A stretch of 64,000 bases of DNA from Casuarina equisetifolia. Its lineage: Eukaryota > Streptophyta > Magnoliopsida > Fagales > Casuarinaceae. This document shows positions 42,852 to 57,800 of this stretch, piece after piece. The stretch covers positions 22,674,021 through 22,738,020 of the forward strand of contig CM052362.1 in NCBI GenBank assembly GCA_028551475.1. The letters are read 5' to 3'. The position numbers and the translations under genes are program-made. The notes below the pieces were generated by a model. That model saw only the letters and a list, made by a program, of their open reading frames with translations. It had not been told where the DNA came from and ran no database searches. The first letter of the stretch is position 1; the number at the start of each line of letters is the position of its first letter.

Positions 42852-45800
42852 TTATGTTTTCTTCCTCTTACTTCTTCTGAGAACCTGAAATAAACAAAGA
42901 AAATATCAAACACAACCACGATGTATTTTCTTTTGCAGTAAGATACCCCAATAGGAAAACTCAAAACATAAAGATCCGAAACTTTGAACTCTATGTTGCA
43001 TGCTTCTGACATTAAAAGAGAGAGAAAGAGACAGAAGGAAAAAAAAAATAGTAAGCACAATAAGGAGTAAGATTTGATATACTTCTTTCCAACCCTAACT
43101 TCAAAAACTACTGTGCTTTAGAATCTATTTACAAATTTCCATGGATGTGCAAAAAAATAAATACTATATGTAGTATGACAAAATTTAAATAAATAAAAAA
43201 AGCCCCATATACAATTCTTTGGATATTTTCTTCGTCTTTTAAAATGGAAGTAACGACAACATGGATCACAACAACATCGACAATATTAACTTTCAATCAT
43301 AAGTTTATGCCTAATGCACAGACTTCTTGTCTTTTCTTTTCCTTCTTCCTCTCTCTCTCCCTCTTTTTTTTTTTTAACCCCATGTTCCATGACATTTTGC
43401 ACTAAGAGGGTGAAAGACAAGCACTGACGCTCAAAATGGCCCACCAAGATAGCATTTTAAGTTATAAATTAGCGTCATCAACCTCACGGAAGCTGAAAGT
43501 ACTTCCCAACAGACCCTAGTATGTTTGGAACTCTTGAGATTATCATGCTCCGAATGCAATTCCCTTTCTCACTGAGCTGCCTTTTAGATTATTTTGAACA
43601 TTTAATACTCGGTCTTGATTCTTCATTTATGCCCCATATATTTTATTCCTTCCAGAAGACAATTCTATAGTGAAAAACATGGGACTCCCATGTATAAGTT
43701 CCTAACCAAAGTGGATATGTCAGTATAGTTCTCATTAAAAGGTCAAATATTGAAAGAATGTGCCTTCCAAATCTGTTTTGGGCATTGATTGTTATGAAAT
43801 ATATAATTCGCAACATAAAAGGAAAAGAAGAAGAAGGCTTACAGTTTTGTCATTCAGATTTACAACTTCTGATGTATCATTAGAAGCTTTGCGTCCCTTC
43901 TTTGCCTTTGCTGCACTCGGTTGATAGACAATTTATTGACAAACAAAATGTACCAACAGTTTGAAGGATTTGGAGTGCAACTTCTGATGCTTACAAAAAC
44001 ACACACCCACACATACACACACAAAGGCACAATATCTACCCATTTGATAATTGCTCTGTACTTGATATCTAACAGAAAATGCAAGGGATATTTTGATAAA
44101 TTGGACATGACCAAGGGAGAAGATACAAGAAAAAAGAGATGATATTAGAATGACAAAAGCAGACTAAAATAGAATTGAAGAAGCATACAGCGGAAAAAAT
44201 AAAAACTTGAAATCACAAGTATACTACTTTGGATTCAATCCAATCATATGAAAATTTTAGATGCGGCAGGAATATAACATAAGTGATAATAATGTGTAAG
44301 TAAAGAAAAAAATGGAACAAGAACTTCCAATTTATACTAGAAAAATCACTAAACGTTACCAGGAGGAAGAATAGTTCTGCCAGACAAAATTTGACATTCC
44401 TTAACCGGAGATACTTTTTGCTGACGGGTGGCAACATCTCCAATTGCATCAACAGCTTTCTTTTGACTGCTGAGGCAAAAATGTTTCCTGCTACCACTGC
44501 AACAAAGCAGGAGTCAGCTCATACTAAACCAAATAGAGGCAATGACATATAAGCTTCACAGATCTATCTGGTCAAGTGTTAACGGCTTTCTTCTCCGTAC
44601 TTTACATATAAGCCTCATAAGAAATAAGCATGCATAATAATAGACATTACCCTAAATGCAAAAAAATCTGCAGTATCACATGCATAAATTAGCTAATTAA
44701 ATATTTGTTGTATGCGGAACTCAATGACCTCATTAAGACCTTTTATCCCTTTTCTTTCTTCTTTTCATTAAGTAGATTCAAACAAAATTTATGCTACCTG
44801 GTAGCCAACAATCACAAACAAAAATCAAGGAAAACTCGTTAAAGTATTGCTCTAGTACTCTTGGAAGGTCAATGCAAGAATGAGATAAACTCCCCACATT
44901 AGGATGCATAGCTTACAAGCCCAAAATGGTATTCAAAAGGATGCGCCAAAGAATAGTGTGACATACACGTCGTTACCATAACAGGATAAGACAACCTTTA
45001 TTTAAAACTCACCGTGGCTGCAACTGAAAGGTCTTTGATTCCTCTGACAAGACATTCTCCTTGAAGGAAAAGTCACCATAAGAATCCGTAGCGCATATTG
45101 CAAGTAGAAACAATATTTAGGATAAAATGTAACATTGGAGACAATTTGATAGAAAAAAGTGGAATTGTCAAAAGCTGTATGAATGCAGATATCTTGAATG
45201 ATAAAAAAGAACAATAAGATTTGTGTTCTGATTCATCTGAACAACTCAATAAACGTTTTTCTTTTACATTAGTACAATGAGATATTTCCATCTCCAGCTT
45301 TTTAGGAGATTGAATTTCAGCATAGACTGGAAAATAGTAAGTGCAAAGAATGTGCATTGTACAATCCATGGACATAGGACAATCTAAAAGAACTAGGCTT
45401 CTACATTATACCAAGTCAGTGATCTGGCTAATGAAGAAAAGGGCCATTACCATCTAGCTTAGGAGATTAAATTTCAGCAGACTATTCCCCTAACTAATTA
45501 TCCTAAAAAATAATGACTTGTTCAGTGTATGATACTCCAAAGAGGCGTGAGTACTTTGAGTCAGAAGATCCAACCAAATTCAATTATTTAGGTACTATTT
45601 ATCCCTATTAGCTTTTGAATCTTTTCAGAGACTCAGGCATATTGAAACCTAAGTTGTTGCCCGGCCCTGAAATACAGTCCAAGAAGTTCTATCTCAGACT
45701 AAATTTCATGAAGTTGGAAAGAGAAATGTTCACCTAAATACGCTTGAACTCTAAAATCCTGGAACAACACTGTATCTCCTATTTGGAAGGCCCAAGTGCA

Positions 45801-48800
45801 TGTTTGCAAGACTATCAAGGACTTATGACTTCGTTCTTACCTTTTCCACTAACAAACCATCGCCTGCTGTCTCGCAGCTCTCACTTTCCAAGCATAATAC
45901 TTCAGCCTCACTACTATCAGAGATGATCTAACAGTAAAACGAAATCATTAGGCACAGCAACTTGTGTCAAGTGGAAAATGGGAGAAAAGATGGTAAAAGG
46001 TAACTCAAGTGACGTATACAGATGTACATATGAATCAGCTGCTAATGCACTCATGATAGATAGAAGGAACAGTAGGATAAGTACCATAGGCAGTTCAATT
46101 AACTCTCACAATCAGAATTGTATCACGTGGGAATCAACCATTTGTATGATTTCTTTATAAAAACAAATTATTCAAAAACAACATAATACTTAGTCATACA
46201 ATGTATCTGTCAAACAGAAAAGAATAAATTATTGAGAAATGGATAATGGGATAAATAACAGAAAAGGTAACCACGAGCAGTTGACAATGGAGGTACACTT
46301 TTCTGGAAGGATATGTGTAATCCGCTTTTTGATACTTTGATTGAGATTTTTTTTTTGGGAAATACAGAAGGAATCAAGATACCGCTCTGTTGGAATAGTT
46401 TGTCCATCATACCAATGAAATGGTTATTTACAACAAGATTTAGAGTTCAAGCTCCTTTTTTCTTTTCCCTTTTTCCTTTAGAATATCTCAAATTAGACCA
46501 GTCTGCTTCTTTGGCTTCTTGCAATAGGGAATATACTTCTTCGGAGTGGTAAAATGGTAGGTTTAGGACTAGAGAAGCCTTCCCAAATTTGGACCTGCTA
46601 CAAATATGCATCAGAAGGTTGATTAGATTTTAGGACGTTTATTCCAAACCTTTTCCTGCTTATAGTTGGGCACAAACTTGTCATAGACCTGACAACTCAA
46701 TAGCTCTCTTTGTAGAAACATTGTATTCTTATCAGTCTTTACACTTGTGCCATCAAAACATTTATACTTCCATGTAAAACCACATTCAGTGAAGCTTCAC
46801 AATGCCCCCCACCAACAAGGTAGCTTCAACATACTGTCATAAGTATCAACCACATTTCTCAGGTAAAATCTTCTCTTCTTTTGTAGAGAGAAGAATTTCT
46901 CTCCCTTAACTGAAATCATCAGTCTATCAATTTGAGATCACAATTAGATATGCTGCCCAGTTAAATACTCACACACTTGATAAGAGTTGTAACAAAATTA
47001 CTTAGGATGCTTATCAACAATATGGTTAGATGCTAATCCAGACAAGACAATGAATTTCAACGTTCATTCTAGATTCAGTCCTCACTTACATTTAAGGGGT
47101 CCTTGAGCTTCACTCCAAGATAATTGGAAGTTTCAGCAACGATGCTGCTACTGTCCCTGACTTTTTCCCTATAGGAAGGTGAATTTCTTTCTAGAACTTG
47201 AATTGAGAGATTTGATTCAGCAACAGAGGGTAGCGGAGTTACAGAATCACTAGAAGAAAGTAGCTCTTTCTCTAGATTTGTCGCAGATTCTTTAGATGCT
47301 CCGTGTAGGTGATTGATACTAGAACACTCACGCAATCCAACTGAATCAGAAGCAGCAACAGAGACTACCTGCTTTCGCCTATGTCCTACAACCACATCCT
47401 GCCTCACATTTTTTTGCGTCTCTGTTCCAGTAGTGGACAAATCAAGTTGCATGCCATGTGCCAAGTTCAGTGTGTCTTTCTTAAAGATCTTTGACTGTGT
47501 GTTATACTCTTGGGACTTCTTACCATATTTAGGAAGAGAGCTAACTGGCTGAAACATGATCACAAGAAGTTCAACCCCAAAGTTATGGAAAAGTCGAACA
47601 TATAACAATAACAGTAGAAGCTGCCTTTTTGATACTTACCAGAGAGACACAAGATTTAAACATGTGAACAATCTTCTTAAGAAAACAGTCATCAAAAGAG
47701 GACTGGGTGGGACATCCTGAATTTACCTGCATAAAGTAACTACATCAGAACATGATATAGGGGTTTACATCACCTAAGACCTCATAAAAACATTAAGAAC
47801 CACGCCTTCTGACTCTCCCAACAGAACTCACTCGATATAATGACGATGGCAGTAAGATCAGTGCAGGGGCATGTGATGAGAAGACACCATTATGATTTAA
47901 TGCACTTACAAAGGAGAACCCAATGTCTGCTAAAATGTGCAGCTTCTGCATTTCAAAGAACACTATTTATCAATATTAGTCAAAAATACAGAAAGGTCAA
48001 AGAGGAAGAGATATCCTCTAATACCAGTTCCTCTTTGAGAAGTAGTAATACGAACAATTTACAATAAAACCTGCACTACAGATGTATACAACTGAAAACC
48101 TGTGCTACACAATTTCTTACTGTAGTTTTTTGAGTATCAACAACATCCTCAGCTTTCTTAATAGCACGAAAGATACTGAGCAGAAGTAAAGGAGCATCAT
48201 TAACAAGATCCCTATTCCCATTTTCTGTAGCCCTGACTAGAGTCTCCAGTAAATGTAAAAGTGGACTGCAAACATAACAACACAAAGCAGCAACACCATT
48301 ATTAACTGTATTCTGGTACACTACTTGGTACAACTGTTCTAAAAGAAATATTAGATGCAGCAATCACTTTCTTTTTTTTTTCTTTCTTTGGAGGATTGTT
48401 GTTGACTAAAGAACAACTTACCTACAAAATTGGGCATATGCTTTTTCGTCCCTACAGTTTTCATCAGGGAAGCCAGTGTCATGGGCAAGAAGATATGTCA
48501 AGAATACCACTATGTATGCTGGATGATCAGTGATCACTCCTTGCACAGCAGAAGCTTGACGGATTTGAACGTCTCTACTATATCCCTTGACAAATTCTGC
48601 CATGTATTTGAATGACTGAAATGGACAGAGTTAGCAAATATCTGATACTTTACAGCACATCAGAAATATAAGAACCATATGCATGTGAGAAAATAGCATA
48701 CAATATCTTGCAGATCTTTGAGGCAATCTGATGTGGCCAATGCAAAAGCACATGCATATCTGGTAGCTATAGCACGTCCCTTCAGTAGCTTGTGTGTCTT

Positions 48801-51800
48801 ATCAAGAAATAGTCTGCGAATGAAAGAAGAGGAGTCCTGGAATTTGAAAGAAGAAAACAAATCTCACCAAAAAGATAAATAGCACAGGATGAATTTAGAT
48901 AAATAATTGAACTAGATAGAGAAAAGCTGGAGCTAAAAGGTGCAGAATTTTTATTTTTCAGGGAAGAAGAAACAGTTTAGGACCAGTAGCTTCGCCTGAT
49001 GGGTGACAACAGTTAATTATACATTTGGATCCCATTCATAAAATACTTTTTCAAAGAACCTTTGAATGCATTATTTCATTGAGCAGAAAAATTAATGTTT
49101 TAAGAATGTATTCCAATATTTTAAAGGGACTGAGGATGGTGGTGGTAATAATATAATGACAGGTCAAATGCTACAGGTGGAAAGCATAAAACTTAATGTT
49201 TTAAAAGGCAAGATTTGGAGGTGAAACTTCTTCATCTCCCATGTGAAGGGTAAGTCTCCAACTAGAGCTAGTACAACATATGGTTTAAAAAAAAAAAAAT
49301 TTAGACAGTACAGAAAATGCAGAAATTACTGATAACGCCATTCAAGTAAGGGCACTTTAAGTGGAGTGTGCGTCCAATGACCTATAGTCTCCAGGAACAC
49401 AGATAAGTACCATATGTTGAAAGGATAAATTAACATGTTAGATTTGAATACTGTAGCAAATAAAGAAATCTAACCCTAAAAGGTAAGAAAGTGCCAGAAT
49501 TGCTTTGAGAGTTGTCTGCAAAATCAATTTCTTTGAAATTTTGCTTCCAGAGCCAACAAGGAACAAAACTCGAAAAACATAAACTCTAGAAATCAGAAAG
49601 AAAATGAGGTAGAGTTACAGACTCATGTTAAACTTCTCGTTAATTGTGAATTCAAATTACATCTGAAAGCCTTTGAAAACTAGGTTTGAAAAGAATTCTG
49701 TTTTCAGTATCTGCCTGAGGCCCACAAACCTTTGCCATTAAAATTGTAGAGCAGAAAGTCTCTGGTGAAATATGCAAATCCCATCTTTTGGAAAGCCGAA
49801 GAACAGACTTTGCAGCAGCTAATCTGATGTAAGCCTTATCACTGTCACTGAATTACATAATAAGCAACGAGTCAATGAGCATATAAAAAGCCCATTATAT
49901 ATAAGACAAGCAAGTTTATAAAAGATTCTGACCCAGCAACACGAATAGTGATATTGAAAAGCCACAAACAAGAATATGGAAAATTGCGGCCTTGTTTAGA
50001 TGGTCATATACTGATGATCTTTACTACTGATATTCTAAAATAACAAGCAACAATCACAGTGAGAGGCAACGGACAAAAGCAATATTAGATCTCTACCCCG
50101 TTTACACAACAGGAGCCTCAAGGAACAAGAGATCAATCATAACTGTGTGACTACAGGACAGTCAAAATATAAATTCTAAGACTAGCACCACATGGAAGAA
50201 AGGGAAAAGAAAAAGAAGGCCCTTTTCGGTTTATGAAGAAGAAGAAATCAATCTGAAGAGAAGAAGTTATTAAGCCTTAGGTGGAGTTACCAGAAACGTC
50301 ATAAGCATTAGAAAAAGTTTATTCTTTTATGACCTTCTTTAAATGAGTCATGGAAAAATGACATCAACTCTTTGGTGATAAATGGGATATTACTTAGCAG
50401 ATTTCTTTTGAGAAACTAACTTACCAAAGAAGACAAAGCATATGAAATGCAAATGATTCTTTAAAGACAAACAGCAAGCAAGCATGAACACTAACAAGAA
50501 AGAAAATTCATGACTTTGAAAAGTAGATAAATCAACTCCAACAAGGGATGCATAAAGATGTTCCAGAAACAGTTTTTTTTTTTTTTTTATACTTATAATC
50601 CAACACCTCATATATGTGTATGCCTCTATTATTATGTTATTTGGAATGAGAGATATAATAATATTTTTAGAAATACTGCTGGCTCTAAATAGACCTCTCT
50701 TAAGCCGTCAAAAGACTTATAGGAGATAGAAGACATTGTATAAAAAGGTTCACAAAACAATTGAAAACTTATATATTCAACATGTCTAGAGACTTGAAAA
50801 AATCATATTCGATCCAATGTGATGTTCTGAATAGTCTTATATTAGGGGTATGTCACCAATTTTATTTTGTATAGATAAACATTATAAATATAAATTTTAC
50901 TTAACAAAAAAAAAAAAAGGATTTAGTTTTGGTCTAGGAGATCTTAATTGGTTTTTCAAAAGAAGGCATGAATTAAGATTCAGGTGTTGACATATTAATA
51001 GTGAATATCTAAATATATTTATGTGGTCATTAAGTCAATGATAATTGTAAGGAGGGAAATGACACATTGATGTTAACACATTTGAAATAGCTATAATTTT
51101 ATTTCTCATACCACGAGATGATACCATCAAAAGCACCACCATTTTGAAGAATTTTTGTTAGAATGTCTAACACTTCAGTAATTTTCCTTCTGACATGAGT
51201 TGCTTGATGCGGCAAAAAACTCTTGACAAGTGTTTTCAGCCCATAAATCTGCAAATGACATGAAAATTAAACATGAGTCGTAAACAAAAATATAAAATCT
51301 GCAGACCATTATCAGAAGTTTGAAATTCAAGACTACATGCTTAGAAAAGTCTAGAAGGTTTAACCCATCTCTAATATGAGCCACCTAAGGTTTTATTTTC
51401 TCAGAATTTAGCTTCTTCCTAGTGCAAGGTTAAATTGAATCTAGTCTTTTCTTCTACCATGGTAGTAATAATTTTGGCTACCCATCAATCAAGAATCCTA
51501 CAAACGATGAGATGTCAGAAAGCAACAACCTTAGACCAAAGCATTAAACCAAATACCTACATACGGTGACTGAAAAAACAACTCAAAAATAGGTCAACAA
51601 TACCCAGCAGGGAATAAATTTTTCCCAGCAAGTGATGCTTCTCAAACACAGCGAGCGTCAACAATATATGACAACCTATTTATAAGTCCTCCAATATTTC
51701 CATCTCACCAATCTTCCAAGCCAAATAGGTCAATAACGCCAGGCTGAATCCAAAATTTAGTTCATTTCATCATTAGACACTTCATCCTTTGTTTCATGGA

Positions 51801-54800
51801 CACTTAGTAACAAGTCCCAAAAATGCATTGCAAGAACCAACTACAAATGAAAAGAAGTTGTTGCTTTAACAACAGAAACTAAACCCAAGGATTCAAATAA
51901 AGTTTCGCTTCTCCAATTCCTACCTTCAATTTGCAAGAATTACTACAACAAGAAGTATCGTCAAGTGAATTCAGGTTATCTGATGCATCCGCCTACAAAA
52001 ATAAAATAAAATAAAATTTGTACTACTCAGCAAACAGTTTATTATAAGTACATGAAGTAGATGGGACAGGACTACTAAACACATTACACTTCAGTAAATT
52101 ACTTGAAATATTTTCTCATAAATATATGAGGTGATCTCTCCCTCTTGAGACTCAAATGTCGAAACAGAGTATTGTGCAATGCAGCTTAAAGACTGCAAAA
52201 CTGTCGGAATGTTTCGCCCACTTTGCAGGGAATGCATGAGTTCCTGCACAGGTAAACAGAACAAAGGTTGATTGTCACAATTGAGATGCTGTTTCTATCA
52301 TCAGGAAAAATCAAAATAACTGATGGCTAGAAACTTGGTGATATGAAACAGATACAAAAGTCGTTATGGCTTCTGTTTTGAATTAGGATCATGTACTTCA
52401 GATTTAAAAACGTCAACTTACAATAGTTATACACAATAAGAAGAATATCTTCGTGCACGAAAAAAAACCATGAAAGAAGCGTTTAGGAGGAGAAAAGATG
52501 GAGGAAGCATATGAACTTCTCCTTTGAACCTGAATAATGATCAAAAAAACTTTCCATGTCCCTCAATATCTTTCATCAATGAAAGCAATAACTTTAACTT
52601 TCAGGCTAAATAGTCAAGAGTAGAAAGGGCAAGTCATTTTCATATGAGGTTATTTCAGAAGTGAGGAAGATCTTGACTTTGGGCTATCCTCAAAAAAGGG
52701 GTACAATCATGGATTGATTTTTTGCATGCATAGGGAAGCAGGAAAACAGCAGGACACCTTTTACTTTACTGCTAGTGGCAATGAAGTTTTCAGTCACTGC
52801 TTTTTCTTTTTTCGTGGAGGACCTCAAAGACAGTTGTGTAACTTTAAACTTATTGGTCAGAAAAGTTCTATGAGTTGTAAAATGTGAATCTCCGTTCACT
52901 TTTGTTTTATATAGATAATTCAGAGATAGTCACTCCTGGAAGGGTTAAAATGCATTGAATTCTTGTAGGTCTCTATTCTGAGAAGTTTATCTGACTTAGG
53001 TAGTATTGAAGCCAAGTATTTCATAAATTGTAAGATCTTTCAGATTTACTCCCTGCATACTTGAGAATTCTCCTCTGTTTAATAAAATGACCATAAACCC
53101 ATCAAGCAAACAATAATACAAAAAAAGAAACAGAATAATATACATATAGATTAATCCAAAAAAATGAGATAAATATACCTTCCATAACACTGAAAAGAAG
53201 GATTGCTCAGAAACACTAGCTAATGCTGCCATTGCAGCAACAGCAAATTTGGCCTGCAGGCGACTTCCCTCGAGACATATTCTCTTCAAGATAGGATATA
53301 TATCACTAAACAGGCAACAACATTGTGAACACACCAGTTAAAACCCAACTGAAACAGAAACAATACCAAACCAATAAATTCCCTAGACTTTAAAGGTAAA
53401 AACTGAGTAATAAATATACAAATAAAATAAAACATTAAAGATGAAGTCCCTCAATAACCTTAGGAAAACAATTGCAGTGACTCATAGAAATATGTCAAAA
53501 TATACATCCCTAGCAATATCAGACTATCAGTCACAGTTGAGTTAAACCAGAACTAAAACAGAGCACCAGAGCAAATATTAATTACGAGTTGGAAATGTCT
53601 TAATTACAGGAACTGTATGCCAGCATGCACAATATACATAGAAGAGATGAAGAGGAAAGAAGCCTTCTAGAACTTCACAACATCACTTTTGTCAAAGAAA
53701 TAATTACTTCAGTAAGCCTCACATCCATAATAATTGAAGCTCGGAAGGGGAAGGGGCTTTTAAGAAAGTCACTCAGTTATTATCTCCATAACCAGATCAA
53801 ATTGACCATATGCACTGAGTTAACATCAGATAAAGGCTTAGCTCCAAAAAAAAAAGGTTAAGTAAAAAACTCTCCCTTTTTCCTAACATCTCACATTGTG
53901 AATCTCTTTTCATACTTTCAAATGGAGTCTCCAAAATGTTCCAGAGACTGGGAAGGAGCTGAGCCAATTAAAGACTAATCAATTTAAGGCATGTCTGAAT
54001 TTAGAATCACATATATGCAGGAACCAAAAAAAAATCCTTCCAGTATAATCTTCTTAGTCATTAATTCATCATTTACAGAATATCACCACAAACATAAAGC
54101 TATGAACAGAATTACCTGAATTCGACAGATATATGAGGACCTGCTTTTGCCAACACTTCAATCAGCTTGACAGTGACTTGGTTATCCCTTTTTATCAACT
54201 CTTGAAGTTTTTTCTCCGAACCTCTCAGGAGAGAGGGAAAAATGCTAATGATAGCCTAATTAATGTAAAATGGCAGCAGTCTAAGTAAATTGAATAGACA
54301 ATAAACAATTCTATATTTGACCTAGCATTAATTAAGATTGCAAACTTATCCAATTAAACATGAAACTATCCAACCCAGATTGCAAAATTCAATCGTAAAA
54401 CTTTTTCCCATCCACTGCTTTCCACCATTTTTTGATATCAACAACCCCCCCCCCCCCCCCCCCCCCCCCCTCTCCTCTTTTTTTGTCCGTTTTCCCTCCC
54501 TCCCTGATAGGCCCTTTTTCCTTCACCCTTTTTTTCTTCTATATTTTAGGCACTGAAAAAAAATTGAGGTGAAATTCTTAAAGCCCAATAAAGTTTTGCT
54601 AAACAACCACTTACGGAGTACCTCAACTTCTTATTTAGGTTGTTTTGTGAGCCACACTAAAAATCAATTTAAGTTGATCAAGTTAATGCCCCCAATATGC
54701 CACAAAAGCTGTGCCCACAACTACAAAATGTGAAGCACAGGGATAATTCCTTAAGTCAGAGCCTCATGTGACCAGGCCCAGACCAACAATGTGGGACAAT

Positions 54801-57800
54801 TCTAAATCAGACATTTACAAAAGTTGTGCCAACAGCAACATAATGTGAAGCACAAGGATAATTGCTCAAGGAACTATGGAGATAAACCTGTACGTTTGAT
54901 GACTGTTATCCTTACTGTAGCCTGCTATCACTCATTGAGCAGTCAGACTTCTCTGATTTAAGTTCTCATTTTTGACGGTTTCACTTATTTGAAGAGTGTG
55001 GATTCTAGATGAATTGTTTGTGTGATCAGGCCGTGGAGTACAACCACTTCATTGCTCTATCCATTTGTCAGTCTCCAAGATAACCATCCTTTGCACCCAA
55101 AAAAAAAGCAATTTGTTCATACCTACTAAGCAACAATATTTTCTTACCAGAAGAAGGTTGGCAGAAGAAGCCTCCAACTCCTTTTCTCCAGAAGCCTCCG
55201 ACTCCTTTTCTCCAGAAGCCTCCGACTCCTTTTCTCCAGAAGCCTCCAACTTCTCTTCTCCAGACCCGGTTGGGGAAAGGTAATCAAGAATACATCGAAT
55301 GTGCTCTGAACCAAATATGTTGCACGAGCATTTAGAGGAGAGTGAACAGAAAAACTCAAACTGTGGGTGTCTGTCGCCTATTGTTTTCAAAAATTTATCC
55401 TGAAAAAAGAAAATGCGTAAGTAAAGAGAATTTGAACAAAAATCAAAGTTGGATTACTGATTAACTCTTCCAAAAAGAAGATATTTGAGCAACTTCACGT
55501 ATCAAATTTGTAGAAGATACAGATGAAAATTCCTCTTTCCTATTTTCTTTGCAAGAAGCAGAAGAAAAATAGGTCAACCATTAAGGGCAGATCATGAGTA
55601 GTTAAATCAAAATATAAATATTCCTTAAAAACATTAAACAACTTCCCACCACAACTGCCAAGAATAATATGCTTAGAAAACAAAAGAACTGAAAACAAGG
55701 GTTTATCAAATAAGCATAAGCAAACAAAGAATTGGTTGCTTTTATAGACCTTAAAAGACTGTCAGTTATCATGGCTCCATTTGCATGGGATGAAAAGCAA
55801 TACATGAAGGAAACCAACTCCATGATCATCCAACCAAAGACAATTCGTGGTATTATACATTCATAGAAGTTCCACAAGCATGCAATGCAACAGAAGACAC
55901 ACAGCTAGCAGGACTTCCAGATGCAGAAACTTCTGGCTTCACAAATACATTTTCTACGCAAAGATTCTGTGCATGAATCCATATTTGTCAGGACATAATT
56001 TTCTTCTCATCAATTAGAGCTTTTCCAGAGAGGTTACTTTGCTAGATAGATTATTACTCACTGGGCCAGAGATCATTGAATATAAATAAACAGTTATTCC
56101 AAAAGTGTTTCCCCAAATCCTCCCTAAGAGTTTCTGTAAATCCAATCCTGTGAAACAATAAAGTCTTGTTCCTACAATTTAAGTCACTCAACCAGATAAA
56201 AAGAAAAAAGAAAAAAGAAAAGAGGAGCAAATGTTCCACTTTTTTTTTTCCCGTAATTTCTACAGGCCAGATCATTTGATATATTTTAGGAAATTTTCTT
56301 TAACTTCCAAAGCTCCATGGCAAGAGTAACAAATCACATGGTGATCCAAAGATTAATCTTGTTTCATACTTCAAATACACAGGATGAAGAAGGATTTTCT
56401 GCATCAAATTACAAAGTTTCAATATATTCTTTCCTGAAAACTGAAGGCAAGCAAAATAAACAAGTTCAATAGAGATACCTTATAACAACAATATAACGCA
56501 TTATTTTAAGAACAGAATGGACCTAGCGGTTGGACCAATTAAGAGCGACTGCTGCTTACAATGATGTAGTCAACCCCAAAAATCCTACTGCTCAAATGAC
56601 CACCCAAACTCACAAGACCAAAGGTCCAAACACTTGTCAGATGGCATGCTATTTTACATTAACATAAAAAGAAATATCTCAGTGGTGATGTAAGTCTGTC
56701 TTTGTGCATTGAGTCTACGTATCTTCTTTCTTCCCCATTTCCCTCTTTTCCTATTTCTGTCTGTTCACCGCATTTGTTAGATTTGTACAGCATCAAGGTT
56801 TCCAAAAGTACATAATTGCCGTGTACCTAAACACCAACACCTTTTATCAATTTTTGCTAACTTTTACAAATGAAATCTGATTGTTCTGATTTTATCCTTT
56901 CTTATTCTGTTAAAGTCTGATTATGACAACCAAAAATCAGGCCCTTTGATGTTGAATCTCACTTTTCTGGTTTCCCCAGCAGTCTGAAATTTAGATTATT
57001 GACAGAAGATGCAACAGATGAAGATAACCCAAAATAACACCAACAAACTAAGATATCAGTAACTTAGCCAAAACAACAGAAAGATTTAAACATCCAATTC
57101 AACAATCTTTAATGCACCCCGAAGACAAAAAAAAATAAAGAAGTACAAGAAAGCAGAAATGTGATAAATGGCATGTTCACTAGAATTAAGGCACAAAAGA
57201 AACTCACTCTAATGGTCTGAGCATCTCTAATTGTGAGTTCATCCAATAATACTTGCAGAGAGTTGAAAGTATTATTATCTTTCATTTGGTTCAATTTATG
57301 AAGAGACTCTTCCGCTTTGGAAGGATCTGGAAAAAATGCTGCCATTTTCAAAATTGAAGCCTTGATCTTCTTCTGTATCTCTTCTGAACTACTTTCCTGC
57401 AAATATTCCAAACGCTTCAGTATATTATAAACAAAAAGCATAAAGTTGCATTTCAAATAGTCTGACACCACACTGATTCTAGTGCAACTAAATCCATTTT
57501 TTAATTCAAAAGGATAAGGAAAGAGGAACTAAACAATAACTTCTGAAAATCAGAACCATACAATGAAATGTTTAGCACGTCCAAAACCAATGCTTGCGTG
57601 CAGAATTAATCAAATGGATAATGACATGCACCAAAAGACACTGTAGTTTGGTCTATCAATGTGGCTGTACAAAAAATGTTAACAAAATATATGATAATTT
57701 GGGAAAATAAAAACTTCAGAATCAAATACAGCCACATTGGTCAGATTCTACAACATCACCATATCAAACATCAAATCTACATACAAAAATTCGGTACTAA

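Noticed and set aside
47313..47552. 79-aa plus-strand frame
   Set aside because: Antisense to PDS5 exon 23.
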